Part shown: one piece after another, positions 46,257-59,059 of the stretch
Layout: each line of letters starts with the position of its first letter
Position numbering within the stretch: the first letter of the stretch is position 1
Position numbers and translations under genes: made by a program
Notes under the pieces: generated by a model
The model's input: the letters and a program-made list of their open reading frames with translations, nothing else
Database searches by the model: none
Told to the model about the DNA's origin: nothing
Assembly (NCBI GenBank): GCA_034770075.1
Contig: JAVJAP010000128.1
Coordinates: 1-64,000, forward strand
Length of the DNA stretch: 64,000 nt
Source: Aralia elata
Taxonomy: Eukaryota; Streptophyta; Magnoliopsida; Apiales; Araliaceae
Direction: 5' to 3'

Positions 46257-48215
46257 TGTCGACGCCGATTTTTGTCCGCTCTCTTTGGTATTATTACCCT
46301 TTCCAATTTTAGCCTTTTCATTAGGTGATTTTGGGGAAAAGGTCGGCATTAATGTCAACGGGATTTTGAAATATCGTTTTTTATGATGAGCCAATTAACC
46401 AGAGTCGCCAGTTGGTATATTTGAAATGGATGTACCAACTCATCCGATTTTTGTTTTCGTAAATCGCTGGCTCATGTGTGACTCCGAATTAATTGGTCTG
46501 CGAACCGAGATTCATAGAGTTCGGGGGCTTGCTTAAGCGAGGGGAAGGTGTTAGGCACCCCCCGCCTTCCGTGAAACACGGTTACTGCAATCTTGATGCT
46601 TTTTCTATCCTTTAATTCTTGAATGTGTATGTGTATGGGCGCGTGTGTGTGTGTGCCTATGTGAATGTCGTGGTGAGTTTGCATGAAGAAACCATTTGGG
46701 TTTTGATGAAAAGTCGTGCTTTCTTTTGAGAATTCTTTAGAATGTCACTTGGTTTATGCGAGAAAGCTTTATGAGAAAGGTTTGATTTTAATTGTCAAAA
46801 CTATGAGATTTTCATTAGGTGTCGTTTTGGCAAAACAAGAGTTTTTTTAAACCTTCGTCAAAATAGGAATCGAGATCTATACGTTGCTTTCGTAAATAGC
46901 ATGATGGGCAAATTCTAGGATCTCTTTAACCCTATGCACAAAGATTTAATAAAACGTTACTTATTTTTATAAAATCATTTTTGTGACGTTTGAAAATGAT
47001 TTTTTGTCTTTAGCCTTCTCGTTAAATAGGAATCGACATTCATTAGCATTTCCAAATTTTAGCCTCGTGATGCTAATAACCTAGTTTGATTGATTTTATG
47101 AAAATCTTATCGTTTAGCTTTGAAATCAATTTCATGTCATAAATCATAATCAAGCATTAAAAATGCGTTGGGGCTACTCATGGGCATGTAAGCCCATCAA
47201 AATAACCCCGAACGCCCACAATCGCATACTTTCACTATGATGGGGCCTTAAACCCGATTCTCGCCTTGGCGTCGTTTTAAGGCCCGACGATTACATACTT
47301 ATAATGAAGACTACATCGTTCCTACTACATATATCAAAAGATGTCCATCATCGGGTTTGGACCACGGGGTCGCGTTCCTAGGCTCACATCCAAAATTGCT
47401 ACATCGCTATAACGAGCTAAAAGTCATCAAATGGATATCATCGGGCCATTAGGAAGAATTTCGTTCCATTTGGAACCCTCACTAATAGTCCTCAATCCAT
47501 AGATCCACAACAATATACAAGAAAAACTACATTTCACATAACCCAATTGAAAAGAAGATTAACAAAATGATATAACAAAGATGCTATAAAAGAAGGTTAT
47601 TTCACCTTGCAAATGACACCACGATGCGTATAAAATTCGTATATTGAATAGTGTAGGAGTTGTATGTTATACAATCTAATCAAAAGAGTTTAATTCCTCT
47701 CTTTTTTCTCTCTTTTCTCTCCTTTCCCGAGCTATTTTGCTGCTGTTTTTTCCTCCTTTTTTCTTCAAAAATGCTCTCTCTGTCTGCTGGATGAAGAACT
47801 GGACTGATAAAGCCATCTAGAGGCAGCCGCAGATTGATCTGCGGCTGGCCTCGATTTCTCCGCGCCCGCCGCGCACTTCAGTCGTCCGCCGCGCACTCAA
47901 TTATTTTAATCGTTTGGCCGTAGATCAATCCGTGGCTGGGTTGGCTGATTTTCTCAATTTTCGAGCCGCACTTTGATTCTGGTGTCGTATCGCTGATTTT
48001 TGCTGAAAGGCCTGTATTTTGCAGTCCGGGAACCGCTGGGAAACATGCCATATCATTCAGGAATGCTCGTTGTCGTGTCGGCTTTGATCGCAAGTCGCTG
48101 TGGTGGCTTTGAGTGTTCGCACTTGTCCATCCTTTGCTCTCGCAGGCCGGTTCATTTGACGATTTTGTCCTCCTGCCAGGGTTAGTATACGAAGTGTAAA
48201 ATTTGGGTGTCTACA
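46257..48215 (-). repeat. 5' LTR of the minus-strand Tat element, 1959 bp
   Basis: On minus it starts TGTAGACACCC (48215) and ends GGCGTCGACA (46257). It is homologous to 12395-14504. One palindrome of the GCCGCAGAT type (47826-47845) and a decayed one (47919) lie in U3. The embedded primer-binding motif CCAGAGTCGCCA (+ strand, 46399-46410) is kept. Confidence 0.9.
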
Positions 48216-49680
48216 ATCTTTAACTAACATACATTTGTCTAAAAAATGAATATAAAAGTACAAGGCTTTAAATATGTAGAAAACAAAGCCTAGCTCTTCA
48301 TGCATCATCGCCCAAATTAGTACGACCCTGGAATTAACAAACGAATAAAACATGTTACATATAGAATATATATATGTTGATACTGGTATGACTTATACAA
48401 AGCAAAGTGAGAGAAAGCTAAACAATAGAAATTATCTAAGCATAAGTAAGACTATTTTGACTTGAACATATGTACTAAGATTACCTCGTCGCCATCCGCG
48501 TGTCGTACTGCTGCTGCCACTTCCTCTGCTAACTCATTAGGACTCAGAGACTGCAGATGCCTGCCCAGTATTCGAAGAAGATCACGATCAAGACTAATCG
48601 CTCTCACACAGTCAAAAAGAGTATGATAGGCTAGGTGACCCGATGACTGTGTAGACTGGGTAGCAGAGCTGCCTATGCCATTGAAGGTCGGGCATCATCG
48701 TTGTCCTTGACTTTTGTCATAATTCTTCTTCACAACCGACCCTCTCTTCCACAATTCCTGATTAATCGACGGACACGGGGTGCCTTCAAGATAACGGTCG
48801 TTCATTAAACTCTTATAAGTGTCCTGTCAGCAGGTTAACAATTAAATAGTTACAAATAAATATAAAATGATAAAGAATGACGTAAAAGTTTATAAATATA
48901 TCAAAGTTATAAAACATTATTACCGCTATCTAGACAGCCTCAGGTAGACCATCACGGGTGGCCACATACACATCCAGCCAATAGATAGGCTGACCCTGGG
49001 ACTGAGCCTCCTACAAAACATGCTCTCATATTAATATGTAAACATGTGATATTCTAGAAACCATGACTGTTAACATAAAAAATAATTAAACCAACAAATT
49101 TGCTATTTATACGTACCCTGGCAGCAATATGTTGCAACTGTGAGATACTGTCGTCCCTGTAGGTGCCTTATGCCTTGTCGCCTTCAAGTGCACCCGAGGC
49201 TCTGTTCGAGGTAGCAGTCTTGCATGTCTTAACCCAGCTCTCTACTGGTCACACATCTCAGCCTATATGGGCTGCGCGCACCACCAGGGGATATACTCAT
49301 GCATGAACTGCTCACCTTGTCCTGGATGGTCCATCTCTGCATTATGCAGGGCTTTCTGTCTTTCTTTATTAAAATTGTCTTTGGTTCTGATTGCGCATTT
49401 TTGCTAGAACAATGTCTGAATAACTGATGCATGTGCGTCGTCCCACCTATATCTCTTCTGCAAGTAAAACAACAATAATATTAAAACGGTGATATTAACA
49501 TAATCCAACGCTACTATATAAACAATATTAGTTCATTAATTATATTATATGTCAAAAATAAAAAAAGTATACTTGAAATTCAACCCAAACTGCGAGAGAG
49601 GTGTGCTCGCCCACGTAATCACTAGCGTAGGCCAGTTCTGCAAATAAAGTTGTGAAATACACTTAAGAATCTTGCTATCT
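48216..49680. repeat. Tandem unit 2, right remnant (CACTA part)
   Basis: It resumes CACTA sequence at ATCTTTAACTAACATAC, equal to 37793 and 51092 onward, and runs to the breakpoint CTTGCTATCT at 49680, followed again by flank. It includes a degenerate PF03004-like transposase copy on minus (48520-49640), with the exon PPSINQELWKRGSVVKKNYD at about 48745-48700. Confidence 0.8.
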
Positions 49681-49851
49681 TATTCATCCTCATCAAGATG
49701 AAACTCAAATCAAGTCATTCATTCTTGATCACTCTCATTATTTGTCACACTAATGCGATAAATTCCCCTACACTTTGAATCCAATTAACTTAGTTCATGA
49801 AACCACTTGTTGAGAATATCCGACCTATATATGCTCATCTAAAATTACATC

Positions 49852-50170
49852 CACTACAAGAAAAAAGTCTATCTGCGACTGCTTATCAGTGATCGATATC
49901 GGTCGCAGATACCCATCAGCGACTGAATGTGGTCGTTGATAGTGGTCGCATATAATTTGGTAGCTAGTTAGACATCAGCGACCACTATTAGCGACTGCCC
50001 AATCAGCGATCGACTTGTAGTGACCGTTGTCATCGCTAAGCTGAGTCAAGGTATGTCAGGTTTCACGGGGTGATGTGGACCATGTGGACACGTGGCAACG
50101 ACCACCATCAGCGACCGCATGCGGTTGCTAATACCCAAATGCCATCAGCGGTCGCTGATTCGTATTTCCC
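49852..50170. repeat. Left terminus and subterminal repeats of the CACTA element
   Basis: After the terminal CACTACAAG the motifs GCGACCA, GCGACTG, CAGCGGTCGCTGA and GTGGTCG recur in both orientations. Such repeats bind the transposase in En/Spm. Confidence 0.85.
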
Positions 50171-50225
50171 AAAAAAATTGTTCCTGGTTTGTACCTACTT
50201 TATATCCCAACATGCAATAGTCAAT

Positions 50226-50933
50226 GAGTGATACTAGAGGCACAACCAATTTTTACAAACCTTTTACAAATTGATGAGGTGACACTTCACCTCAGCTTAC
50301 TCATTCTCTCTCTCTCCTGCGTGTCTCTCTTTCTCTCTCCAAATTTTCTCTCTCTTTCTCTCTCCAAAAAAAAGTTTAATACTCTCACTCATTCCAAATT
50401 ATAAGGTTATTATTAATTTTTTAAAATTAAAATAAATATTTTTAATTTAAAATTAAAATAATTTATTAAAATTATAAAATAATAAATTTTAAAATTAGTA
50501 GTACTTTTTGAATAATTTATAATATTTATCATTATATCGACTAAAATTAATAAAAATTATATTAATTATGAGTTTGAAAATCTACAAGATATCTCCTTTT
50601 TATTAATTTTAGTCGATATAATGATAAATATTATAAATTATTCAAAAAATACTACTAATTTTAAAATTTATTATTTTATAAGTTTAATAAAATATTTTAA
50701 TTGTAAATAAAAAATATTTATTTTAATTTAAAAAAATTAATAATAATCTTATAATTTGGAAGGAGTGAGAGTATTAAACTTTTTTTTGGAGAGAGAAAGA
50801 GAGAAAATCTGGAGAGAGAAAAATAGACATGCAGGAGAGAGAGAGAGAGAGAGAATGGGTAAGCTGAGGTGGAGTGCCACCTCAGCAATTTGTAAAAAAA
50901 AATTTAAAATTGGTTGTGCCTCTTGCATTATTC
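50226..50933. mobile_element. Foldback MITE of Mutator type, 708 bp
   Basis: Almost the whole element is one inverted repeat of about 340 bp per arm. The ends are GAGTGATACTAGAGGCACAA and the inverse of TTGTGCCTCTTGCATTATTC. The 9-bp TSD ATAGTCAAT (50217-50225 and 50934-50942) is perfect, pointing to a Mutator-like transposase. The arms carry GA/CT microsatellites. Unit 1 keeps the uninserted site near 37632 (ACACTCAAT). The open frame at 50756-50983 is not a gene. Confidence 0.9.
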
Positions 50934-51249
50934 ATAGTCAATATATACATCCATATAAATATCCATCCATGCTTTATATCTGAACACATGCACAACAATA
51001 TATATAAGCATGCATCCATATTTAAACACATAAACCAACATAATATAAATTATATAAATATTAAGAAACTAATATGAACTAAATAAATATATACAAATGT
51101 CATCTTTAACTAACATACACTTGTCTAAAAAATGAATATAAAAGTACAAGACTTTAAATATGTAAAAAACAAAGTCTAGCTCTTCATGCATCATCGCCCA
51201 AATTAGTACGACCCTATAAATAACAAATGAATAAAACATGTTACATATA

Positions 51250-51251
<2 letters not shown>

Positions 51252-51292
<41 letters not shown>
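51252..51292. repeat. TA dinucleotide repeat
   Basis: About 20 TA copies inside the CACTA element; the two other tandem units have only 3-4 at the same place. Confidence 0.95.
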
Positions 51293-51297
<5 letters not shown>

Positions 51298-51479
51298 ATA
51301 CCAGTATGACTTATACAAAGCAAAGCGAGAGAAAGCTAAACAATAGAAATTATTTAAACATAAGTAAGACTATTTTGACTTGAGCATATGTACTAAGATT
51401 ACCTCATCGAGACCCTCGTTGCCACCCTAATCGCCATCCTCGTGTCGTGCTGCTGCTGCCACTGCCACTGCCTCTGCTA

Positions 51480-52905
51480 ACTCATCGGGACTCAGAGACT
51501 ATAGATGCTCGCCAGTATGCGAAGAAGATCACGATCTCGACTGATCGCTCTCACACAGTCAGAAGGAGTATGATAGGCTGGGTGAGCCGATGACTGTGTA
51601 GACTGGGTAGCAGAGCTGCCTATGCCACTGAAGGTCGGGTGTCGTCGTTGTCCTTGACTTTTGACATAGTTCTTTTTCATAACCGACACTCTCTCCCACA
51701 ATTCCTGATCAATCGGCGGACGCGGGGTGCCTTCAGGATAACAGTCGTTCATTAAACTCTTATAAGTGTCCTGTCAGCAGGTTAACAATTAAATAATTAC
51801 AAATAAATATAAAATGATAAAGAATGACATAAAAATTTATAAATATATCAAAGTTATAAAAAAAATATTACCGCTATCTGGACAGCCTTAGGTAGACCAT
51901 CACGAGTGGCCACATACACATCCAACCAATGGATAGGCTGACCTTGAGACTGAGCCTCCTAAAAAATATGCTCTCATATTAATATGTAAACATGTGATAT
52001 TCTACAAACCATGACTGTTATCATAAAAAATAATTAAGCCAACAAATTTTCTATTCATACATACCATGGCAGCAATATGTTACAACTGTGAGATAATGCC
52101 GCCCCTGTAGGTGCCTTTCGCCTTGTCGCCTTGAGGTGTACCTGAGGCTCTATTCGATGCAGCAGTCTTGCGTCTATTGACCCAGCTCTCAGCTCTCCAC
52201 TGGTCATACATCTCAGCCCATATAGGTTGCACGCACCATCAGGGGCTATGCTCATGTATAAACTGCTCACCTTGTCTTGGTTGGTCCATCTCTACATTAT
52301 GCAAGGCTTTCTGTCTTTCTTTTTTCAAATTGTCTTTGGTTCTGACGACGTATTTCTGTTAGAACAATGTCTGAATAACTGATGCCTGCGCATCGTCCCA
52401 CCTATACCTCTTCTGCAAGTAAAACAACAATAATAATATTAAAACGATGATATTAACATAATCCAACACTACTATATAAACAATATTAGTTCATTAATTA
52501 TATTATATGTCAGAAATAAAAAATATACTTGAAATTCAGCCCAAATTGCATCCTTGTGGGCGAGAGGTGTGCTCGCCCACGTAATCACTGGTATAGGCCA
52601 GTTCTGCAAACAAAGTTGTGAAATGCACTTGACAATCTTGCTATCTGGAAAGTCACTAAAATATACAACAATTTACATTAAAAATAAGTAATTTTAATTT
52701 AATATTTAAAGCAATTTACATTAGTATTTCTCTTCGAAACAATGGTAATATAAATTATTATAGATAATAGGTAGTTAATGTACGTGCTGTCTAGAAGAGG
52801 TCTAATCTGTATCAGAATACGCTCATTTGGATTAGTTGAGGCCTTCAAGACATGATTAGGCCCCCGACCCAAGCCGTGCTTTCTCTGCGCTGTTTTAGAA
52901 GACAT
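51480..52905 (-). pseudogene. Plant transposase, Ptta/En/Spm type (PF03004-like), TNPA-position gene
   Basis: The start is MSSKTAQRKHGLGRGPNHVL at 52905. Predicted exons: to a GTACAT donor near 52785; 52635-52530 (KIVKCISQLCLQNWPIPVIT, WAEFQ before GTATAT); 52410-52060 (KRYRWDDAQASVIQTLF, then CVQPIWAEMYDQWRAESWVN and NRRKTAASNRASGTPQGDKA), with a stop near 52360; 51960-51870 (HWLDVYVATRDGLPKAVQI); and 51770-51480 (MNDCYPEGTPRPPIDQELW). The W...NR.S...G order fits PF03004. In En/Spm the matching product binds subterminal repeats. At least two in-frame stops, so inactive. Confidence 0.7.
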
Positions 52906-53105
52906 CTGTATGCCTAAAAATTGGTGGATGTTATTAGGAGTTATATGACTTTAAATATACGAATAAAATGACAATAATGACATATAATTTGATTCTAAAT
53001 AATTGACTGATAAGTGATAGGTAATTTTTTTTTATAGTTATTTTATAATTATTATAATCACCAAATAAGAAGGATATGTAATACAAGTAAAACTAAACAT
53101 ACATG

Positions 53106-56100
53106 TTAATGAAAATCGTTATCTGAGTTAGAATCATTTTGTATATATATTGGAGATTCATAACCATTATCTTTTTCAGATTCAATGTTAGTGTCAGTCA
53201 ATAACTCTTCCTCCTCAATATCAATGTCATCTAGCACAAGTACTGACTTGGGATTCAATTCATCAGGTTCATCTCCGCCCTCTAACTGGAGTAATTCATT
53301 TTTGTCCTCCATATTTATGGTAGGAGGTCTATGAAGCATCTCCTCTTGGTAGAACTCATCGTCTAGTACTTGGACACGACTGCACGTGGGAGTATGAATT
53401 ACAACTTGCCAATTTGCAGGCGGTCTATCCCTTTTCTTAACAGGACTAGGAGTGTAGTATACTTGTACTATTTAAGTTGGCAACACAAATGGTGCGTTGA
53501 TGTACATGGACCTATGAAGATCAATATCGACGATTCTATGTCGATCGACACGTATCCCTTTTTCTGAATCAAACTAACGACACTTGAATAAGTTAATATA
53601 ACCCCCATAAGTACCCTTGTACGACAACTAGATGATTTCCTCCAACTCTCCATAAAAGGCACGACCAAGCTCGTTGTAACAATCTCCATAAACACACACT
53701 CCAGTGTTAGTTGTTCTTATACCGCGAGCATATGTCTTTGTATGAAATTGACAGCCATTTATTTTGTAACCATTGCAGCTGACTTGGTCCCTGTCTGGGC
53801 CCATAGCTAGGACTTGTACATTTGGAGGAATCATTCCCCCATTAAGAGCCTATAAAAATTCTATTATTAAATTAAATGAATTAATACTTGAACACTATAT
53901 ATGTCGTGCTTAATTAACTTAACTTACTTTGTCCTTTAGCCAAAGTTTAAATCTTTGATCATGATTAACTTGAATATCTTTATCAATGATGCCGAGCTAA
54001 TTTGCTTTTAACTTATCATCGTATGATCTATACAATTTGATAAACATTAACATATATTAAGATGAGATTGCAGGTTAAGATATATGTCCAATAAATATGA
54101 ATTTTACACGTATACCTCACAAATTCATCAATCTCCTCGCAATTGTGAAGAATGTAAGTATGTGCAGCATGTAATTCTTGCTTAGAGAGGAATATGCGCT
54201 TCCCTTTTCCATAAGTGCGACCTGGTAGACCAAATACAGAAAGCTAACCATTTAGTTCAACAGTGCCTCCATCATCATGTCTCGGGACTCAATTGGCCTT
54301 TGTTAAGACTTCGTCGGGAAAATAGTTTGAGACAAATGTAGATATCTCATCGAAACTGTATGCCTCACATATCGACCCCTCGACATAAGCTCTATTCTTC
54401 ACCTTCCTCTTAAGGTTTCCCATGACCTTTTCGGAAGGATACATCCATCTATATTGAACTGGGCCACCAACACAAGCTTCATAGGGTAGAAGGATTTGCA
54501 AATGCTCCATAGAGTCGAAAAAACCAGGTGGGAATATTTTTTTCAAACTTACACGTGATCTCAATGATGTCTTCTCAAGTATAGACATGTCCTTTTCATT
54601 TAAAGTTTTTGAACATATGTCTCTGAAGAAACGACTAAGATCAGTCAAAGCATCCCATATTAGTTTATCAAGCAAGTCCCGAAATACTATAGGCATGAGT
54701 CTCTCCATGAACACATGACAGTCATGACTCTTCATCCCTTGTAATTTCCCACCTGTAACACACCTTGCAATGTTTGACGCATATCCATCTGGTAGTTTCA
54801 GAAACTTTATCCATGTGCACACATCTTCAACCTGCTTTTTGGACAATGTGTACCTTGCATACGGTTTGACCATCTTACCATTAGGAGATTCACAAAGTTC
54901 TAATTTAGGATGCTTACAAATATCTTTCATGTCCAACTGTGCCTTATCATTATCTTCCGTCTTGCCCGCAACACTCGTCACGGTGTTAAACACATTGTCA
55001 AACACATTCTTCTTAATATGCATCACATCTAGATTATGACGAATCAAATTTGTAGACTAATAAGGCATTTCCCAAAAGATGCTTCTCCGAACCCAATTAT
55101 GAGATACACCAAACCCATCGCTGATGTCAGAGGTAACAATCTTACCGAATGGGATGACTGATAATTTTATCACACGGTTACGCATCTCCGTCCCCGACAG
55201 TCGCAGTGCAGGCATATCATTCTCTACTTTCCCTTTCCTGAAGTTTTCTCTATTTCTTCGAAATGGGTGATCTACCGACAAGAAACAATGATGACAATTA
55301 AACCAGCATGACTTTCGACCATTTGATAGATTGAAAGACTTTTTATGCTCCATACAATATGGAGAAGCCAACTTCCCGTGTGTACTCTATCCAGATAACA
55401 TACCATAAGTAGGAAAGTCACTTATAGTCCACATAACTGCTGCCCTAAGGTTGAAATTTGATTTCGTGGAAACATCCCAAGTCTGTACTCCATCTTCCCA
55501 CAATACCTTCAACTCGTCTATAAGAGGTCTCAAGTACACATCTAGGTTTTTTCCAATACTCTTGGGATTAGGAATCACAAGTGAAAGAAATATGTATGGT
55601 TGTTTCATACACATCCAAGGAGTCAAGTTGTACGGAGTTACAATCACTGGCCAGCAGGAGTACTGAACAACTGTGTGGTCGAACGGGTTGAAACTATCAA
55701 TGGACAATCCAAGCCTCACATTTCTAGGTTCCAATGCAAACCAAGGATGCGCTAAGTTGAAATCTTTCCAAGCCTTCCCATCTGTGGAATGGTTAAGTTC
55801 TCCATCTTTAGCTGGAGATTTCGCATGCCAAGTTATATGTTCAGCTGTTCTTGAAGACATGAACAATCTTTTGAGCCAATATGTAATTGGAAAATACCTT
55901 AAAATCTTCAAAGGTATATTTGTCTTTTTTGTAGTCACACCCTCTTTAATAGGCCTGAACCGATCATGCATGCAAAACTTGAACTTTGTTTTATGTTCAT
56001 TTTCCTTATAAAACAACATGCAATCGTTCGGACATGCATCGATCTTTTGGTATCTAAGACCCAACTTCTTCACCATTTTCTTACAATAGTAGTATCGGGT

Positions 56101-56684
56101 AATTTTTCACCGTTATGCAACATACTCTTAATGGCCTTTAAGAGCGACTTAAAGCACTCATGGCTCATGTTGTGATCAGCCTTGATGTTAAGTAATGTCG
56201 TAACTGCAGACAACGCAGTGTGTTTGGTGCAACCATGCCACAACGGCTCGCTACCCTCGTCTAATAACTTAAAGAACGCTTTGGCATCAGAATTCATAGG
56301 TTGCTCTCTGCCTTATTCCCAATCAAAATTCGGCCCTGCAATATCATGAATCATTTCATTTATACGATGGGTACTGCTGCCCGGAATGTGTACTTGTGCG
56401 ATGCCACTATCTCTTCTCTGCCTATGTGCCTACCAGCATTCTTCGTAATTTTTCATGAATCCAGAAACAAGTAAATGATAGTTTACAATGTCTCTGTCCA
56501 TATAATTTATATTCTTACACTTCAAACAAGGGCATCTTATCTTGTTCTGACCATTCACACATTCCGGGTGACTATACGTATAATCTAGAAACATTTGACA
56601 ACCAGTTCTAAATTCAGTTATAGCACCTATCTGGGCACTTGACTTTCGTCTTCTCATCCAACTACGGTCTGAATAGAGGTCCAT
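53106..56684 (-). pseudogene. CACTA transposase (TNPD type, Transposase_21), nearly full length
   Basis: The start is MDLYSDRSWMRRRKSSAQIG at 56684, with the zinc-like CPCLKCKN. Then 56297-55387: KIDACPNDCMLFYKENEHKT, the transposase_21 core VRLGLSIDSFNPF, CWPVIVTPYNLTPWMCMKQP, PLIDELKVLWEDGVQTWDV, TISDFPTYGMLSG. 55371-54289: CWFNCHHCFLSVDHPFRRNR, NLDVMHIKKNVFDNV, DUF4218-like LLPYEACVGGPVQYRWMYP. The C-terminal part, with DUF4216-like KGTYGGYINLFKC, ends in an acidic tail at 53106. Stops near 56085, 55388, 55058 and 53630 inactivate it. Some gaps between blocks are likely introns. Confidence 0.9.
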
Positions 56685-56796
56685 GATACCACGGTACCTA
56701 CTGCAGATAAGAATTATTGTATTCCCCTTGTTAGAGATTTATAATTCAGCCCAATGTCATTTGGGATGCATATAAATACATATAGATGTATCTTTA

Positions 56797-56945
56797 TGTA
56801 AGCATATGACTTGAGTATACTTGTAAGCATATGACTTCAGCATACTTGTAAGCATATGATTAACATTTAAGCATACTTGTAAACATATGACTTGAGCATA
56901 CTTATAAGTATATGATTACATTTCAACATACTTGTAAGCTGTTAT
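56797..56945. repeat. Short tandem repeats upstream of the CACTA transposase gene
   Basis: About six imperfect copies of ACTTGTAAGCATATGACT, spaced 27-33 bp. Confidence 0.75.
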
Positions 56946-57279
56946 TGTTTGAGAGTGTTCAAACAACAACACAGCCCCATCTATACATGTTCAAACCATA
57001 ATGACAAGAATGAACAACTTAATATAATGGATAGGCAACCAAAATCTAATCTCGTCGAAAGATCAAAATGATGGCCCATTGATGCTCCACTCCCTTACAG
57101 TTCCCAGTCATGGCCTTCTCTTCCTCTCTATCTATTGGACTGTTACTTCCTTAGTTTTATTACAATGCACTAACAGCTTTGGGGGGTGAAAGAGCGAACT
57201 CTATATATATGACTGAGCTCTCTATCTATTGGACTGTTACAATGAACCATGTCATTCACGGTCCAGCTCTATATATAAC

Positions 57280-57880
57280 CATGTCTTATTTTTATTATTT
57301 TATATTATTTTATTTAGTATTGAAAAACTAAGTAAATACTACTTAGTTCATTATATTATTTATTTTATTTATTTTGTATTATTTTATTTTATTTGTTTTA
57401 TTTTATTTTATTTAATATTGAGAAAGTAAGTAAATACTACTTAGTTTATTATATTATTTTTCATTTAATTTAATTTAATTTTGTATTATTTATTTTATTT
57501 TATTTGTTTTATTTCATTTTATTTTATTTAATTTTTGTATTATTTTATATTATTTTATTTAGTATTGAAAAAACTAAGTAAATACTACTTAGTGCATTAT
57601 ATTATTTATTTTATTTTATTTTGTATTATATTATTTTATTTGTTTTTATTTAATTTAATTTTTATTATTTTATTTAGTTTTGAGAAACTAAGTAAATACT
57701 ACTTAGCTCATTATATTATTTTTTATTTAATTTAATTTAATTTTGTATTAATTTATTTTATTTTATTTGTTTTATTTTATTTTATTTTATTTTGTATTAT
57801 TTTATATTATTTTATTTAGTATTGAAAAACAACTGAAATATTACTTAGTGCATAATATTATTTATTTTATTTTATTTGTG
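57280..57880. repeat. AT-rich minisatellite, five units of 100-145 bp
   Basis: Each unit has TATTTAGTATTGAAAAACTA then AGTAAATACTACTTAG, followed by a variable TTTTATTTTATT stretch. The anchors lie at about 57321, 57420, 57564, 57681 and 57823. Open frames here are low-complexity artefacts. Confidence 0.85.
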
Positions 57881-59059
57881 GGGGTCTTTTATTTTCACAA
57901 TTATAAATAACTACTGCAATTGTTTCATGATTCTTGTGCATGACTATGTCAATATGAGAAGGTAACAGTTAATATAGTTCCTTTCCTAATTCAAGAAGAA
58001 TGTTCACCTGCAACACTGAGGTAACATAGACTTTAGTTATTGATAATATACCAAGTGTTGGTTGTGTTTTTGTGAAATTAATTTTTTGGCTTGAAATATA
58101 CTTAAAAGTGTTTGTGCCCAATTATTCTGTATGACTATACTGACACTATATATTTCGGTATCTATTACAAGAGATTATCAGCAATCCAAGTCAATACAAC
58201 CAATGTAGGACTAGCCCCCATAGTAAATACAATCATAAAAGCTTGTCCTAGACGAAATAAGAGTACTTGAAATGAGGTTTGATTTTGATTTTCTCTAGAA
58301 CCTGAAGTTAGAAAATTGCTTGAATACCTAATCCCAACAACCAATTTTTTTCCAGATAATAATTCTAAAGAAAATTACAAATCACATTTGAGAAGTCAAC
58401 ACAAGCAAAAAGGAAAATTGGGATCAATCTTCAAACTATAAATAAGCTACAACACAGCAAAAAAAAAAAACAGTTTGATTCAAGAAAGAAGCATACAAAT
58501 CTGATAACATACATGATAGGAATCAGTGGCTAACAAACGTAAACCAAATTACTTAACATAGAACTAAATCAAGAAACCAAGATCAAATCTTTTCTCGATT
58601 CAGTATTTAAACCTTTAAACCCCCCCCCCCCCCCCCCAACACATGCGCAAATCTATGCAACGATTTGGAAACAATCAATAATGCATTTGTGCATCAAATA
58701 GCATATGCATGTCAAGATTAATTTGTAACTGGATGCAATTTATGATATATAAATAACCAATCTTGAAAAGAAACGTGCATAATTAGAGAAAAAAGAAATT
58801 TATTTTTACCTCTAATTGTTCAGTTTGACTGATTTCAACACATCCGGGGTTACCAATTTGATGCAAGCAATATATAGAGGGAGAGAGTACTCTGAGACTT
58901 GCAAGCCACTACACTGTTGTGTCAGTTTTCCAATAAAAATCTATCTGTTCGTCATGTGAGTGTATAAGGACATGAAAATAGTATACTCCGTATTAGTTTG
59001 GAAGAACCCCCACAAATAGTATACTCTCTTCCCTCTTGTCCCTCTCTGAGACTCTTCTT
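57881..59059. other. Non-coding right part of the CACTA element
   Basis: No gene seen. It has a run of about 18 C at 58620-58637. It is the 5' upstream region of the minus-strand transposase gene. Confidence 0.5.

Larger units (their letters stand above)
39046..48215 (-). mobile_element. Third LTR element: Tat-lineage, minus orientation, rearranged
   Basis: On minus: a full 5' LTR (48215-46257), PBS, leader, scrambled pieces of RNase H, integrase and RT, a long repeat-rich 3' region with three kinds of tandem arrays, a PPT and a truncated 3' LTR (39438-39046). LTRs, PPT and satellite are homologous to the first Tat element. It inserted into CACTA sequence of unit 2 (ATCTT at 48216-48220 is the candidate TSD). 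No gag or protease is seen, so it is a non-autonomous derivative. Confidence 0.85.

Noticed and set aside
57229..57735. Hydrophobic frames rich in Ile/Leu/Phe, like membrane proteins
   Set aside because: They come from TTTTATTTTATT-rich minisatellite DNA.
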